Part shown: positions 22,823 through 32,859 of the stretch, piece after piece
How the letters are laid out: each line of letters begins with the position of its first letter
How positions within the stretch are numbered: the first letter of the stretch is position 1
From: Plumapathes pennacea
Lineage: Eukaryota; Cnidaria; Anthozoa; Antipatharia; Myriopathidae
NCBI GenBank assembly: GCA_964036295.1
Contig: OZ038462.1
Coordinates: forward strand, 14,415,264-14,479,263
Direction of reading: 5' to 3'
DNA: 64,000 bases
Position numbers and translations under genes: made by a program
The notes under the pieces: generated by a model
What the model was told of the DNA's origin: nothing
The model's input: the letters and a program-made list of their open reading frames with translations, nothing else
Database searches by the model: none

Positions 22823-23847
22823 AGGACAACAAGTATTTATTTACAGTGTGCCAGATCCTTTGCAGCATCCTTTCAAGATTTATGTCAATTGTGGATGAAT
22901 AGTACAGGTTAGCTATGAAAGTGCATTGTAATGTGTACATCACTGTGAATTATCTCATCATCCTCTTGAAAATTTGGTGTCTTTCTGATTTTTGTAGGAG
23001 CGAACAGAGAGGTTCCTTGGCTAAACTTACCCTTCAGTCCAAGTGGAAGTTCAATTTCTGTGTTGTTTATAGGTAAGTACTGTACAATAAATTGCAACAA
23101 TATGTAGTGAAGACAAAAACCTGAATATGTGTTTTCATCTCCAAAAAGATCATGGTAAAGGAAATGTTCAAGTGAAGAAATCAGGCTGAGAAGTCAACTC
23201 CTGTGCAGTTAAAGGATCCTCGTATACCAAGTCACTGACATCATGAAAGTGTAAGATTGTCAGGAGCCAAAAATGAACTCGATGGTGATGTCTCTAACAA
23301 GAATGCCAAAGGAAAATGTTCTCAAGGACACTGGCCTGTATACTCTGTCAAGTAACCCCAAGAAAAATTATATCTGGGTGTTTTCTTAAAATTTAGAATG
23401 GTACTGTATTGTGCTCAAGTGGACGACATGCTCAGAGCCAAGTATTTTTTTTTGTGTTCCCTTCTAACACAAGGTTTTGTTAGTTACTCATTTGCTAGAA
23501 GTTGTTTGCTTTTTATGAAGGAAAACTTCAGTTCAGTTAATATGTAATATAAGTGGCAATAACATGTGAGTAAGACCAGCACCAAGGTAGGCATTAACAA
23601 ATATTGTAACAACAAGTTTAAACTCTTTCACACCCAAGAGTGATCAAATTCAATTTTCTCCTTCAGTTGGAAATGTACTGTATTGTACAGTAAAGAGAAT
23701 ACAGCTTTTTATACCGTGTTGGTTTAGATGAATGCTGACTGAACTGTCACTTCTCACTACATATTTTATATAATATTAATTTATATAATTTCTTTTGAAA
23801 TTAAAGCTGAAAGATTCTGCATTTTAAACTTGGGAGTGAAAGGGTTG

Positions 23848-24490
23848 TTTACCAACCCTTTCTAAGATTTTAGAAAAAGCTGGTAAAACTGAAACTGGTC
23901 TGTAATTGGTAAATAAAGAAAGAACACCTGATTTAAATAAAGGAATAACTCGGGCCATCTTCATTTGATCTTGGGCGATGCCAGTACATAAAGATAAATT
24001 CATTATATATACCAATGGTCTAATAATTAAGCACATTGTTTCTTTGATAACATTCATGGTTATATCATCATATCCTGCCGCTGTCCCAGATCGAAAGCTA
24101 CTACAAATTTCAGTAATTTCCTGCTCTGTTGTGGGTTTTAAAAAAACAGAGTTCGCAAAATTCCCAGAAAGGAAAGAACGGAAGGAACTAGAAGAAGTTG
24201 GAATTGACTTTGCCAAATTTGGCCCAATATTAGTAAAATATTCACAAAAGTGGTTGGCCATTTCAACTGGATTTGATATTTCCCTATCATCAATGTTAAA
24301 TGATGAAGGCAAATTATTCTTACCTTTCTGTTGTTTAGAACTTCATTGAGCAACCTCCAGGTAGATTTCATATTTAATTTGCATTCTTCTAGTTTCTTCT
24401 CATAATACGTACGTTTTGCAGAACGAAAAAGACAGGTTAATTTATTCTTATATTGTTTATAACGATTCTCACTTTCACTAGATGGGTTAG
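23848..24490 (-). pseudogene. LINE reverse-transcriptase N-terminal fragment
   Basis: On the - strand from about 24490: a basic linker (YEKKLEECKLNMKSTWRLLN), a frameshift near 24330, then NHFCEYFTNIGPNLAKSIP. RT fingers motifs follow: AGYDDITMNVIK and MKMARVIPLFKSG, then NYRPVSVLPAFSKILERV. The match stops abruptly at about 23848, before the catalytic FxYxDD region. This is the standard order for Jockey/CR1/L2 elements. It could belong to the same family as 19753-20762, but the middle of RT is missing, so a single split copy is not shown. 22823-23847 has no recognisable gene; one splice-like segment (22999-23072) is too short to call. Confidence 0.75.
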
Positions 24491-24899
24491 TTAACTAGTG
24501 CTTATATAGAACATTTCCTTTTTTATTGACTTTAGCTCCTGCTTATCCAAGGTTTGCTCAAAGTACAAAATTTACAAAATTACAAAATTTTTTAGCTGCA
24601 AACTCGACGATTCACCTTGGCTGCAAACGTCAAATGCTCATCAAATTTGACAGCCGCACTTGTATGGTTTTCTTCAAATTTAATTTCCGTTTCCGTTATA
24701 AATGTGGTCATTTAATATTCCTTATTACCCGAGCTTGGTCTGCCATATTGATTATTTTTCAGCTCAGAAAAACATGCGTAATCTTGCGTGATCATACCCG
24801 GTCTGATACAGCCAGTCTGATACTTAGAAAATATCAGACCGGCAAAGGAGCGATCTGATTGGTGGATTTTCTTTATCGGCCCGCTCAGCAGTCTAGTCG
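24491..24899. other. No gene; short internal repeats
   Basis: The stretch contains GGTCTGATA units around 24800-24842 in direct and inverted arrangement, probably a small degenerate MITE. Nothing else is recognised. Confidence 0.4.
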
Positions 24900-26220
24900 T
24901 GTAATAAGTGGTTATTATCAATCTTCTTTTGTCGCAAAAGGTCATTAAATTGATTCTCTATATAATACTCACAATTGCTTAACTCTGATAAAAACAAAGG
25001 CTAAAGTTTCTATGCTTTCCAGATAATAAGGGATTGAATTTCAGAGTAGACAATCTATTATCGTCGTAGTTAATTCGACCATTTAACTGTTCAAAAATAG
25101 CCAATCGGAAGCCTTCATCATCTAAATGGAAGAACGGTAATTCAGTTACGAGAGAAATAGAGTTGTTACTTATCTTATTCTTGAGGTAAATCTGGCGGCT
25201 TGTCACGAATGATTAAGCGATCCAGGACGAAAGAAGCTGTCTTGCCTGCTCTCTTTACCTCTTTAAGCTTGTCTACTTGCGTCGCTCGCTTTTCGAGAGT
25301 AGCAAGAGCCAGATCCTCGCAGATAAACAAACCTTGGGGCTTTTCTCTTCTTGCTTTTCTCAGGACGGCTTCCTTCTGCTTCCAACAGCGTATCCGGCAG
25401 ACAATCGTCCTAGGCTTCCCTGGATCTTCTCGCCGACGACTTCTTCCTGGATTCCTCCTCTCAACCCTGTGGGCACGCTCGATATCGACGGTGATACCGA
25501 GCTTCTCTTGAATCGCTTGCTTCACCTTCTTTTCTGCGCTGTCCCAAGTCTGGCCAGGCAATTCCGGGATACCGGACACTCTGACATTATTTCTGCGACT
25601 CTGATTTTTGAGGTACTGCATTTTAGAGCTTTGTGTCTCGAGGGCCGATCGCAAATTGCCGACTTCTTTCTCGGCATCCTTCAGATCAGACGCCATTGTT
25701 TTCATTTCCTCGACATCCTTCTGAGTAAATTCCAGGCTAGCTTTTAGGGATGCGACTGTCTTGACCAGGTCATCTACACGACTGGTTACAGAAGAGACGA
25801 AGGAATCGAAAATAGATCTGAGCATCGACTCCTGGATGGAAAGCATCTGCTTCAACGTAGCCAGAGAAACGAGTTCCTCGTCCTCGGCGGCCGAAGATTC
25901 GAAGCTTGTAGCATCTTTCTCGGCATCTTCTGAGATTTTACAGGGTGTGCTTTTCCGCTTATGTTTAGTCATACTAGATAAGAATAAGGGATAAAGAAAA
26001 CGGCAAAATATAAAGGCAAAAGTGGAAAAAAGTCAACATTGCACGGCGGAGCTCATGAGGGTGACCGCCCGCCATGACAGCCATACGATTCCTCCCAGCA
26101 ACTTCAGGTTTGAAACAAAATGGCGCCTGTTTTGCTGCTGTCACCGAAGCAGATGTTTCGGTAAACAAGGCAGTTGTACCGGAAAAACACAAAGAAAGCT
26201 GCAAAGTTCGTTTTAGCTGT
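24900..26220 (-). mobile_element. 5' part of a LINE: 5' region, ORF1 and start of ORF2
   Basis: The - strand carries a possible 5' UTR (26220-25973), ORF1 (25972-25175) and an overlapping second frame from 25206. The second frame encodes VTELPFFHLDDEGFRLAIFE and then, after a frame break near 24980, YYIENQFNDLLRQKKIDNN. The similarity ends at about 24900 next to unrelated sequence. It is a truncated copy: the endonuclease and RT that should follow are absent here. Confidence 0.7.
25175..25972 (-). CDS. LINE ORF1 protein, nucleic-acid chaperone type, 265 aa
   Basis: The ORF is complete from ATG at 25972 to a stop at 25175. The N-terminus is acidic. A heptad-rich coiled coil follows at roughly residues 38-125 (VDDLVKTVASLKASLEFTQK, then MASDLKDAEKEVGNLRSALE). 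Next is the RRNNVRVSGIPE motif near 129-140, which in L1-like ORF1 proteins opens the RRM domain, and a C-terminal part with ERAHRVERR and PRTIVCRI. This is the trimer-coiled-coil, RRM and CTD order of transposase_22-type ORF1p. It should bind element RNA during retrotransposition. The ORF is intact, but the copy lacks most of ORF2. Confidence 0.8.
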   Translation of the reverse strand: MTKHKRKSTPCKISEDAEKDATSFESSAAEDEELVSLATLKQMLSIQESMLRSIFDSFVSSVTSRVDDLVKTVASLKASLEFTQKDVEEMKTMASDLKDAEKEVGNLRSALETQSSKMQYLKNQSRRNNVRVSGIPELPGQTWDSAEKKVKQAIQEKLGITVDIERAHRVERRNPGRSRRREDPGKPRTIVCRIRCWKQKEAVLRKARREKPQGLFICEDLALATLEKRATQVDKLKEVKRAGKTASFVLDRLIIRDKPPDLPQE

Positions 26221-26559
26221 GTTCAGTGGTGAGCTTTGTGTTTTGTGTATGTTTTAGTTGAAAGGTGAAACATTTAATGTTTTGCAGAATGGTTTCAACA
26301 GCAAGAAAAACTTAAAACTCTGTTTGGAAGAAATGTCTCAGGCACAGTTACACAAAATCCTTCAAAATTATCACGTTGTTTTTCGGTTGCAAATCGGTCT
26401 CGCGCGCGAAATCAGTAAATCGACTTTTTGCCCATAGTTTGTCAAAATAGAAAATAGGAAGCTGGCTATTAAACTTGTGCTATATATACTAAAGCAAATT
26501 AATTACCGTGACATAATTCCGTTGGTTCGAATCGGCGAAAATTGGGGCGGGTGCAGGAC

Positions 26560-27475
26560 AGTACAAAGATAGGGAAAGTTCTTTTTTTCAGCTCTATAGA
26601 GGAATGAAAAACCTCACCTAAAAACGGTTATCAAGGTTCAAAGTGTTGGAATTATTACTGTTATTCAGCCGCCTGTCTACGTTCTTCTATAATATAAATA
26701 TAAAGGAACAATAATGCACTCATTTGGTTTGACTAGAGAAACATTCCATTAGAATACCCTTTTCCATAAAAAAGAATAGAAGGAAAGGACATGACAGCCT
26801 CAGAATTACAAGCGTCTTTATTTGGTTTCGACGTGCGTAATAAATCTCACTGAGAAGAGAACGAGTACATAGTGTGGAACGCGGACGTCGCCAAGCCATG
26901 TGCAATTTGCAATTAATTGGTTTTAATTGGTTTTAATTGCAATTAATTGCAATTAATTTGGTGGGCTAGTTTGTACGTTGCTATTGCATATTTTGCTTGT
27001 GACAATGTCACAACAAACGCACAAATGTGTATTTGGTTTAAAATAATTCCTGCATGCAAAGGCAATTTCTCGTGTAGATGCAAGGCAGATTTTGTAACAG
27101 AAAATGTGGATTAACTAATATTAGTTTCATTGGTTAGTCCTATCACATTTTTGTAGAAAAGATCCTTTCATACTTCAATAAAATTATTTGATGTTTGCAA
27201 CACTAGTCTTTGTTTAGGTTCTGATTGGCAAGTTATGCAACTCCAATCTTCATTCCAATAACTCCTTGTCAATACTTAGCATATCGAGTAATAAAATCAA
27301 GAATATCAGAGACAGAAAAAGATAGATAGACTAGTGAATGAGTGAGGTTTTTTAGATATTCAGCCTTACTTGAATTTATATAAATGATTTTCATACTTAT
27401 TTGATTTCAGGTCTATAAAGGAGATACAAAACTTAACTTAGGCAAAAGCCTATAAAGGTTGTCAAAATTTAAATA
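26560..27475. repeat. Unit 1 of an old tandem duplication (unit 2: 27390-27487 plus 30569-31200)
   Basis: CTCTATAGAGGAATGAAAAACCTC near 26595 corresponds to TCTATAAAGGAGATACAAAACTT near 27412. Sequence after 26640 corresponds to sequence after 30580: AAGCGTCTTTATT at 26811 and 30735, and CAAGGCAGA at 27080 and 30937. So the segment is duplicated in tandem with divergence, and the second unit is interrupted by element A. Both units carry TTTATT (a - strand AATAAA) at 26817 and 30742. This may mean duplicated 3' ends of - strand genes, but I find no convincing coding exon. Confidence 0.55.
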
Positions 27476-27825
27476 TTACTAGAATAACTAGACTGGCCTT
27501 GCCAGTGAGCTCGCGGCGTGAGTTGGGTCGAGACCAGAATATAAAATGGAAAAGTAGGGGACAAGAGCGGAACTCCCAAGAGAGACTTCCAATTTCTCAC
27601 CATAAAAATATCACACAGTATAGAGAACTTGGCTTTTGACACCTTGCTCTTTTGACACCTTGATTAAACTAAAAATTATTATTACAACACTCATACACTT
27701 GCTTCTTAAAGGTTGAGCGACCCTGCATCTTGAGAATGCGTGACATATCTTTTTATGCACAATCGATTTTGACAGTTTGACCTTGACTCATATTTCTAAT
27801 CAGAGGCCACGATTAATCCAGCCTT

Positions 27826-29075
27826 CGCTTCACTACTTATGTGTTTTCTTTTCTTAACTCAATACGTTTCTTCTGTCAGGCTTTCGAGTATTCGTGCTCT
27901 GTAACAAATATAAAATTGACAGCGAGGAATGTCACACGAGAGATGTTTACAATATTATTGCGCTTTTGTTCACAGTGTGTTCAGTCCATTTGTGACTGCA
28001 AACTCAATCCTCAGAATTATTTCGGTGTATTTTTCATTTCTGGTATTTAATGAACATTGCGAAACAAAGACTACATGATCGAATGAAAGAAACACTTCAA
28101 CAGGCAATGTACGATACGCAAAAGAATTTCATGAGGCAACAGATGTGATGTCAGAGTAAAGCATAAAGCGTCATTGTTTTACGGCTAAAGCTCACCGTAG
28201 CTTTGGTTTCTGTTTTCGCCCTGTTATCTTCCCAAAAGTATTTCGTGTCGCCACAGAAAGTTTCGTCGGGACTAAATACTTATCGGCGACAGAGATATTT
28301 GCAATACCCCGGCCCAGAAGTACCATCAAACATTTGTTTACGGCTATTCTCAAAGCTTGTGCGGTGAACGCGAGCCAAAATCTTTTCCTAAAATCCAGTT
28401 TATCCGTGCCTATTCCACAGAGCCAAATGGCGTTGAATTTGAATGGGATGCAGTTTACTTTTTCGCTTCACTACTTATATGTTTTCTTTTATTAACTCAA
28501 TACGTTTCTTTCTATCAGGCTTTCGAGTATTCGTGCTCTGTAACAAATATAAAATTGACAGCGAGGAATGTCACACGAAAGATGTTTACAATATTATTGC
28601 GCTTTTGTTCACAGTGTGTTCAGTCCATTTGTGACTGCAAACTCAATCCTCAGAATTATTTCGGTGTATTTTTCATTTCTGGTATTCACTGACCATTGCG
28701 AAACAAAGGCTACATGATCGAATGAAAGAAACACTTCAACAGGCAATGTACGATACGCAGAAGAATTTTATGAGGCAACAGATGTCATGTACAGAGTAAA
28801 GCACAAAGCGTCATTGTTTTACGGCTAAAGCTCACCGTAGCTTTGGTTTCTGCTTTCGCCCTGTTATCTTCCCAAAAGTATTTCGTGTCGCCACAGAAAG
28901 TTTCGTCGGGACTAAATATTTATCGGCGACAGCGGTACCATCAAATATTTGTTTACGGCTATTCTCAAAGCTTCCGCGGTGAACGCGAGCCAAAATCGTT
29001 CCCGAAAATCCAGTTTATCCGTGCCTATTCCACAGAGCCAAATGGTGTTGAGTTTGGATGGGATGCAGTTAACTT
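27826..29075. repeat. ~640-bp tandem duplication inside element A
   Basis: 27826-28465 and 28466-29075 repeat each other closely; landmarks are TTTCGAGTATTCGTGCTCTG, TTTCGTCGGGACTAAATA and CAAAATC(T/G)TT(C)CC(T/G)AAAATCCAG. The copies differ by scattered substitutions and one deletion of about 30 bases near 28940. Element B has only one unit, so the duplication arose in A. Confidence 0.8.
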
Positions 29076-29216
29076 TCACACACAAGTAACGAGCAATTCA
29101 CTGGCCACATCTCGAGTTGTTTCATGCCAAACAATTCTCCTCTTAAGAATAACATTTGCCTCGACACGGCTGAGTGCACCTCACGCATGCGTATAATGAA
29201 ATTTTGGCAGTTGTTA

Positions 29217-29495
29217 GTCGTGGTCACACTACACACTTTTCCCCAGGGAAATACGATTTACCGCCAGGGTGAAATGCGAAAACATTTTCCCAAGAGAAAG
29301 TGGTTGTTTACCATTCGAAAAAAAGTTCCGGTTTGTCGCTCGGGAAAAACGGGACTGCCTTCTCAAACGATCCGTTCATTCTGAACAATTTCTGGTAAAT
29401 CAAACCGAAAACCGTTTTCTTTGAATGGTAAACAACCAGTATCTCGGGTTTCATTTTCCCAGGTAATGAAAGTCACACCGGTCACACCGTAATCA
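29217..29495. repeat. Nested imperfect inverted repeat in element A
   Basis: GTGGTCACACTACACAC..CCCAGGGAAA at the left faces TTTCCCAGGTAATG..GGTCACACCG at the right, and GGTTGTTTACCATTCGAA faces TTTGAATGGTAAACAACC. This suggests a MITE of about 280 bp inside A. Element B lacks it. Confidence 0.5.
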
Positions 29496-29793
29496 GATTG
29501 ACCTCGGGGTGTCGCTTTCTTTCCCACGAGTATATGCAATAACATGTCCGATAATCAACGTGAAGAGTTTACTTCTTATTTGCTTTTACTTTTTGTCACT
29601 TTATTTAAACGAGCAAGGCGATCAAGAACACTGCTATTGCACTGTTTGATTGCTCGGAGACGTCGACGAAGACAACAAGCGGGATTATTTCGATTTATGA
29701 CCATTTTGGCTTGGCAAGTGGGGCACCGGTCCACGCGAATCCACCGCATAAATCACCACTACCAGGAGTCATCCGTAAAGAAGCCAGAATATC

Positions 29794-29961
29794 TTACTTG
29801 TTAATGTCGATAGTCTGTTCACTATAAGCATTCTTCCCGCCTTCTCTTTTCGACTTTTTGTCGCCGTTCGGCCTTGCTTCCACGGAAGAAACAGCCAAGA
29901 ACATCAGAACAACAAGAATGCACACCGCCGCTGCCAACAGCTTCGCCGACACGGCAGACAT
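29794..29961 (-). CDS. Small ORF with signal peptide (55 aa), possible first exon
   Basis: ATG at 29961 follows GTGGAGG. It encodes a strong signal-peptide profile, with a hydrophobic core AAAVCILVVLMFLAVSSVEA, then a basic polar tail RPNGDKKSKREGGKN. It ends at TAA 29796-29794. The stop overlaps a donor-like AA|GTAAGA, so it may be a first coding exon spliced to something further down, or a complete short secreted peptide. It lies between the promoter-like block of element A and the degraded body. No family recognised; function unknown. Confidence 0.35.
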   Translation of the reverse strand: MSAVSAKLLAAAVCILVVLMFLAVSSVEARPNGDKKSKREGGKNAYSEQTIDINK

Positions 29962-30568
29962 CCTCCACAAAATCGTTAAAATGACACGGTTAATTTGTAT
30001 ACTTTCCCGATGAATTTGGTAGCAAAATAATCCTTGAAGACCAGGCTTTCAAAAACCGCGCGAACATTTAGGAACTTGCGCATCATGTTTTGCGCAAAGC
30101 CGCTCTGAACATTGCTTTCGCACCGGTGTTGCACCGTCTCCATACAAAAGTCTCTTGTGATTTTCTCGAGTCGATAAATTCAAGTCAAAAGTGACACGCC
30201 AAAAATTTACAATACACAGTTTATTTTAGTGCGAATAGAGCCCCAAAGGACTGAAGTTTTACAGTCCGTGCGAACATTTTAGGAAAGTGACCTTCAAGAA
30301 AGAGAATTTGAGCAATAATCGTCAAAAATAGGTGAAAAACTGCAAATTTTCCGCTTCAATAATTTATGTAAATTTACCTTAGAGGCTAATGTTACACAAT
30401 TGTTTGCCATGCGAAGTCAATTACGTCATCGCCCAGCACGTGATAATATGAACCAATCACCGTGTGCTGATTCTCGACCCACAAAAAGGAAAAAAAATAA
30501 AAAAATAAAAAATTCCCATTTTTAAGCTCTCGTGGGCCCCAGGCCCCCGCGAGCAATTATTAGAATAA

Positions 30569-31200
30569 TATACTAGAGATATTGGAATAATTAACTACTG
30601 AAACAGCCACTCGTATAAATATGTTGAGACAGTAATGCACCAATTAAGTGGTTAAACTAGAAATATATTTGTAATGGGGTTTGTTTCCAAAGAAAAGTAG
30701 AAGAAAACAAACAGACAGTTTACTTAGGAAATTAAAGCGTCTTTATTGGGTTTGTATACCTACTAAGAAGGGGATACATAAGTTACTATGGAATGCGGAA
30801 GTCATAAATCCTTGTCTAGTTTGCAGATTATAACGATAGTGTGTTGCTGTTGTAATCGCTTATGTCTTGGTTGTGACAAGAGTCACTGAAGGAGCACACG
30901 GCTGTGTATGATGTATAATAATTTCTCCTGCAGTTGCAAGGCAGACTCTGAACTAAACAGATGTGATTAATTGTTACTGCATGGTTTCATTGTTGACTGT
31001 TGTCACTTTTTTTGAAGAGTAGATCCTTTTCTACCTGCTAAAAGGATTAATTTTTGCAAACAAAAGACTCCGTTTAGATTTACTAATTGGATGTGACTTA
31101 ATTTTATGTCTAGTGTTACTGACTCGTGAATCAAACGAAGTTGGGCATCACCAGAAATTTCAGACATCCGGTCGCGCCATCTCGGAATGAGGTCATATTT
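30569..31200. repeat. Unit 2 of the tandem duplication, continued
   Basis: It resumes after the element A target duplication and parallels 26640-27290. A - strand AATAAA lies at 30747-30742. No certain ORF. 31201-31813 contains no recognised gene. Confidence 0.5.
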
Positions 31201-31822
31201 CACGCTGAGAGCGCTTTGAAAAACAACAAAAAAATGTGTGGGATCTGATAATAAATTGCTGTTTTCATCTTACTTAAGCGTGTTCGTGAAAATGTTTGGA
31301 CAGGAATCCGCGAAAGAGCAAAGCTTCCTAACGCCACAGTACAAAAAAGATTTACCTTTGGTAAAAATCAAGGCGTACTATTTTGAATTACAAATTCCAG
31401 CCGCCACAAGAAGGGATTGATAGCCAAACAGGGTCAAAACCGGCTACTGACACTTTATAACCTGCATTTAAAACAAGACAGTTGGGTACAACGCAAAATG
31501 TTTACCCCGTATACTTGACTGCTGAAGGTTTAAACATCTACTTTAAAGCATCCGTGAGTCTCCTGGAGCAAATTCGAGGTGTGCTTTTTGCGCTTGATTT
31601 TACAGTTCTCAGCAAGCCGTGTCTCGTCCCCGGCCCTGCTCACCACGTGAACTTTGAATGTCGATATCTGGGGCTAGGAAGCTCTGAATTGCATGAACAT
31701 TGCAGCAAACAAAAGCTTATTTCAGCTAAGATGGCCAGCGGTAGACGTACTAAAAGTATCGGCCTCTTTTTCGAACCGGAGGAACTCATCCCTTCCCCTT
31801 CCCATTGAGGCGAAATACGTAC

Positions 31823-32698
31823 GGTCGACACTAGATAACATAGGGTGGAGGACCCCTGAGTTTTCGGAATATTTCCGACTTTACGATGACGTCACACGAA
31901 ACCACAATTCGGAAAAACAAGATGGCGGACATGCGAGCGGTTTGAAGCGATGCCCAACGGACGGTATTTTCCAGAGTATTTCACCTTGTTATTCACTCAT
32001 TCTTACTGTTACCGATTTCTATATACCGATGCATACGAATCGGCATTTAATAGTCCGTGCAAAAACCTACAAAGACTCTCGAGTGGTATGGGTTACCTGA
32101 CTGGGTGTTAACGACGCGAAACAGCGGCACTTTATAACATAGGTTGAGGTAACCAATATTTTCCCGAGTGTTTCGCCTTGTTCTTCACTCATTCTTACTG
32201 TTACCGATTTCTATGTACCGATGCATATGAATCGGCATTTAATAGTCCGTGCAAAAACCTACAAAGACTATAAATTAACTATAAATTGATCGAGCGAAAC
32301 GAGTTGTCACGGTGCAGTCAAACACAAATTAATCGAGCGAAATGAGTTTTCACGGTGCTACAAGGATCCGATTCGGAAAAGAACAGGCCGTCGTCACCCA
32401 AACCGTAAAACATTACTTTCAAAAATATACCGGAGTATATGTGTGTTCGATATTTCACAAGCCGAATCAAATATTCACATCACATTCGTGAATTACGTAT
32501 AATCTGACTTGCGCAACCATTATGCTATTTATATCGTCCAATCGTGATCCGGTGCAATTCCTGTATTTAGTCGCAAGTAACCGCTCGCATGTCCGCCATC
32601 TTGTTTTTCCGAATTGTGGTTTCGTGTGACGTCATCGTAAAGTCGGAAATATTCCGAAAACTCAGGGGTCCTCCACCCTATGTTATCTAGTGTCGACC
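31823..32698. mobile_element. Mutator-like non-autonomous element, 876 bp, 9-bp TSD
   Basis: Long inverted repeats of about 118 bp start GGTCGACACTAGATAACATA at the left and end with the complement at the right. They include the near-identical stretch through GATGACGTCA and CAAGATGGCGGACATGCGAGCGG. AATACGTAC occurs directly before (31814-31822) and after (32699-32707), an exact 9-bp target duplication. Long TIRs with 9-bp duplications are diagnostic of Mutator/MULE transposition. Internally a block of about 110 bp (CACTCATTCTTACTGTTACC..CAAAAACCTACAAAGACT) is duplicated at about 31985 and 32180, and a short ATCGAGCGAAA block is doubled near 32285-32350. No transposase. Confidence 0.9.
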
Positions 32699-32859
32699 AA
32701 TACGTACAATGTATGGATATATGAACGGCGCATGCTCACACAACAAGCCGCTGGAAAAGACCGGAAACAATCAGGGACTCAAAATTGCCGAAATTTCTGG
32801 CGATGGATAAAATCTCTGAGCAGCGGAAACGTATACACTGAACGTTGTCCGGAGATACG

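Larger units (their letters stand above)
27488..30555 (-). mobile_element. Element A: copy of an undescribed insertion family, decayed
   Basis: Oriented on the - strand. The 5' end is a GC hairpin (GCTCGCGGG..CCCACGAGAGC, 30555-30526). Next is a promoter-like block with CCAAT, CACGTG and TGACGT (30480-30400) that matches element B base for base over long stretches. The 3' end (28200-27488) matches B 51250-51963 closely and finishes CTGGCAAGGCCAGTCTAG. A 13-bp near-duplication ATTA(C/T)TAGAATAA flanks it (27475-27487 and 30556-30568). Between the ends it carries a small signal-peptide ORF (29961-29794), a nested inverted repeat (29217-29495) and two tandem copies of a degraded stretch of the B ORF (LDFRERFWLA against B's LNFIERFWLG). 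Confidence 0.65.

Noticed and set aside
22999..23072. 74-base exon-like segment with good acceptor and donor
   Set aside because: No homologous peptide recognised and no neighbouring exons in a compatible frame.
28357..28692. Open + strand frames with GEREPKSFPKIQF in element A
   Set aside because: Antisense to the B-like remnant (LDFRERFWLAF on the - strand); the sense reading is homologous to the element B ORF.
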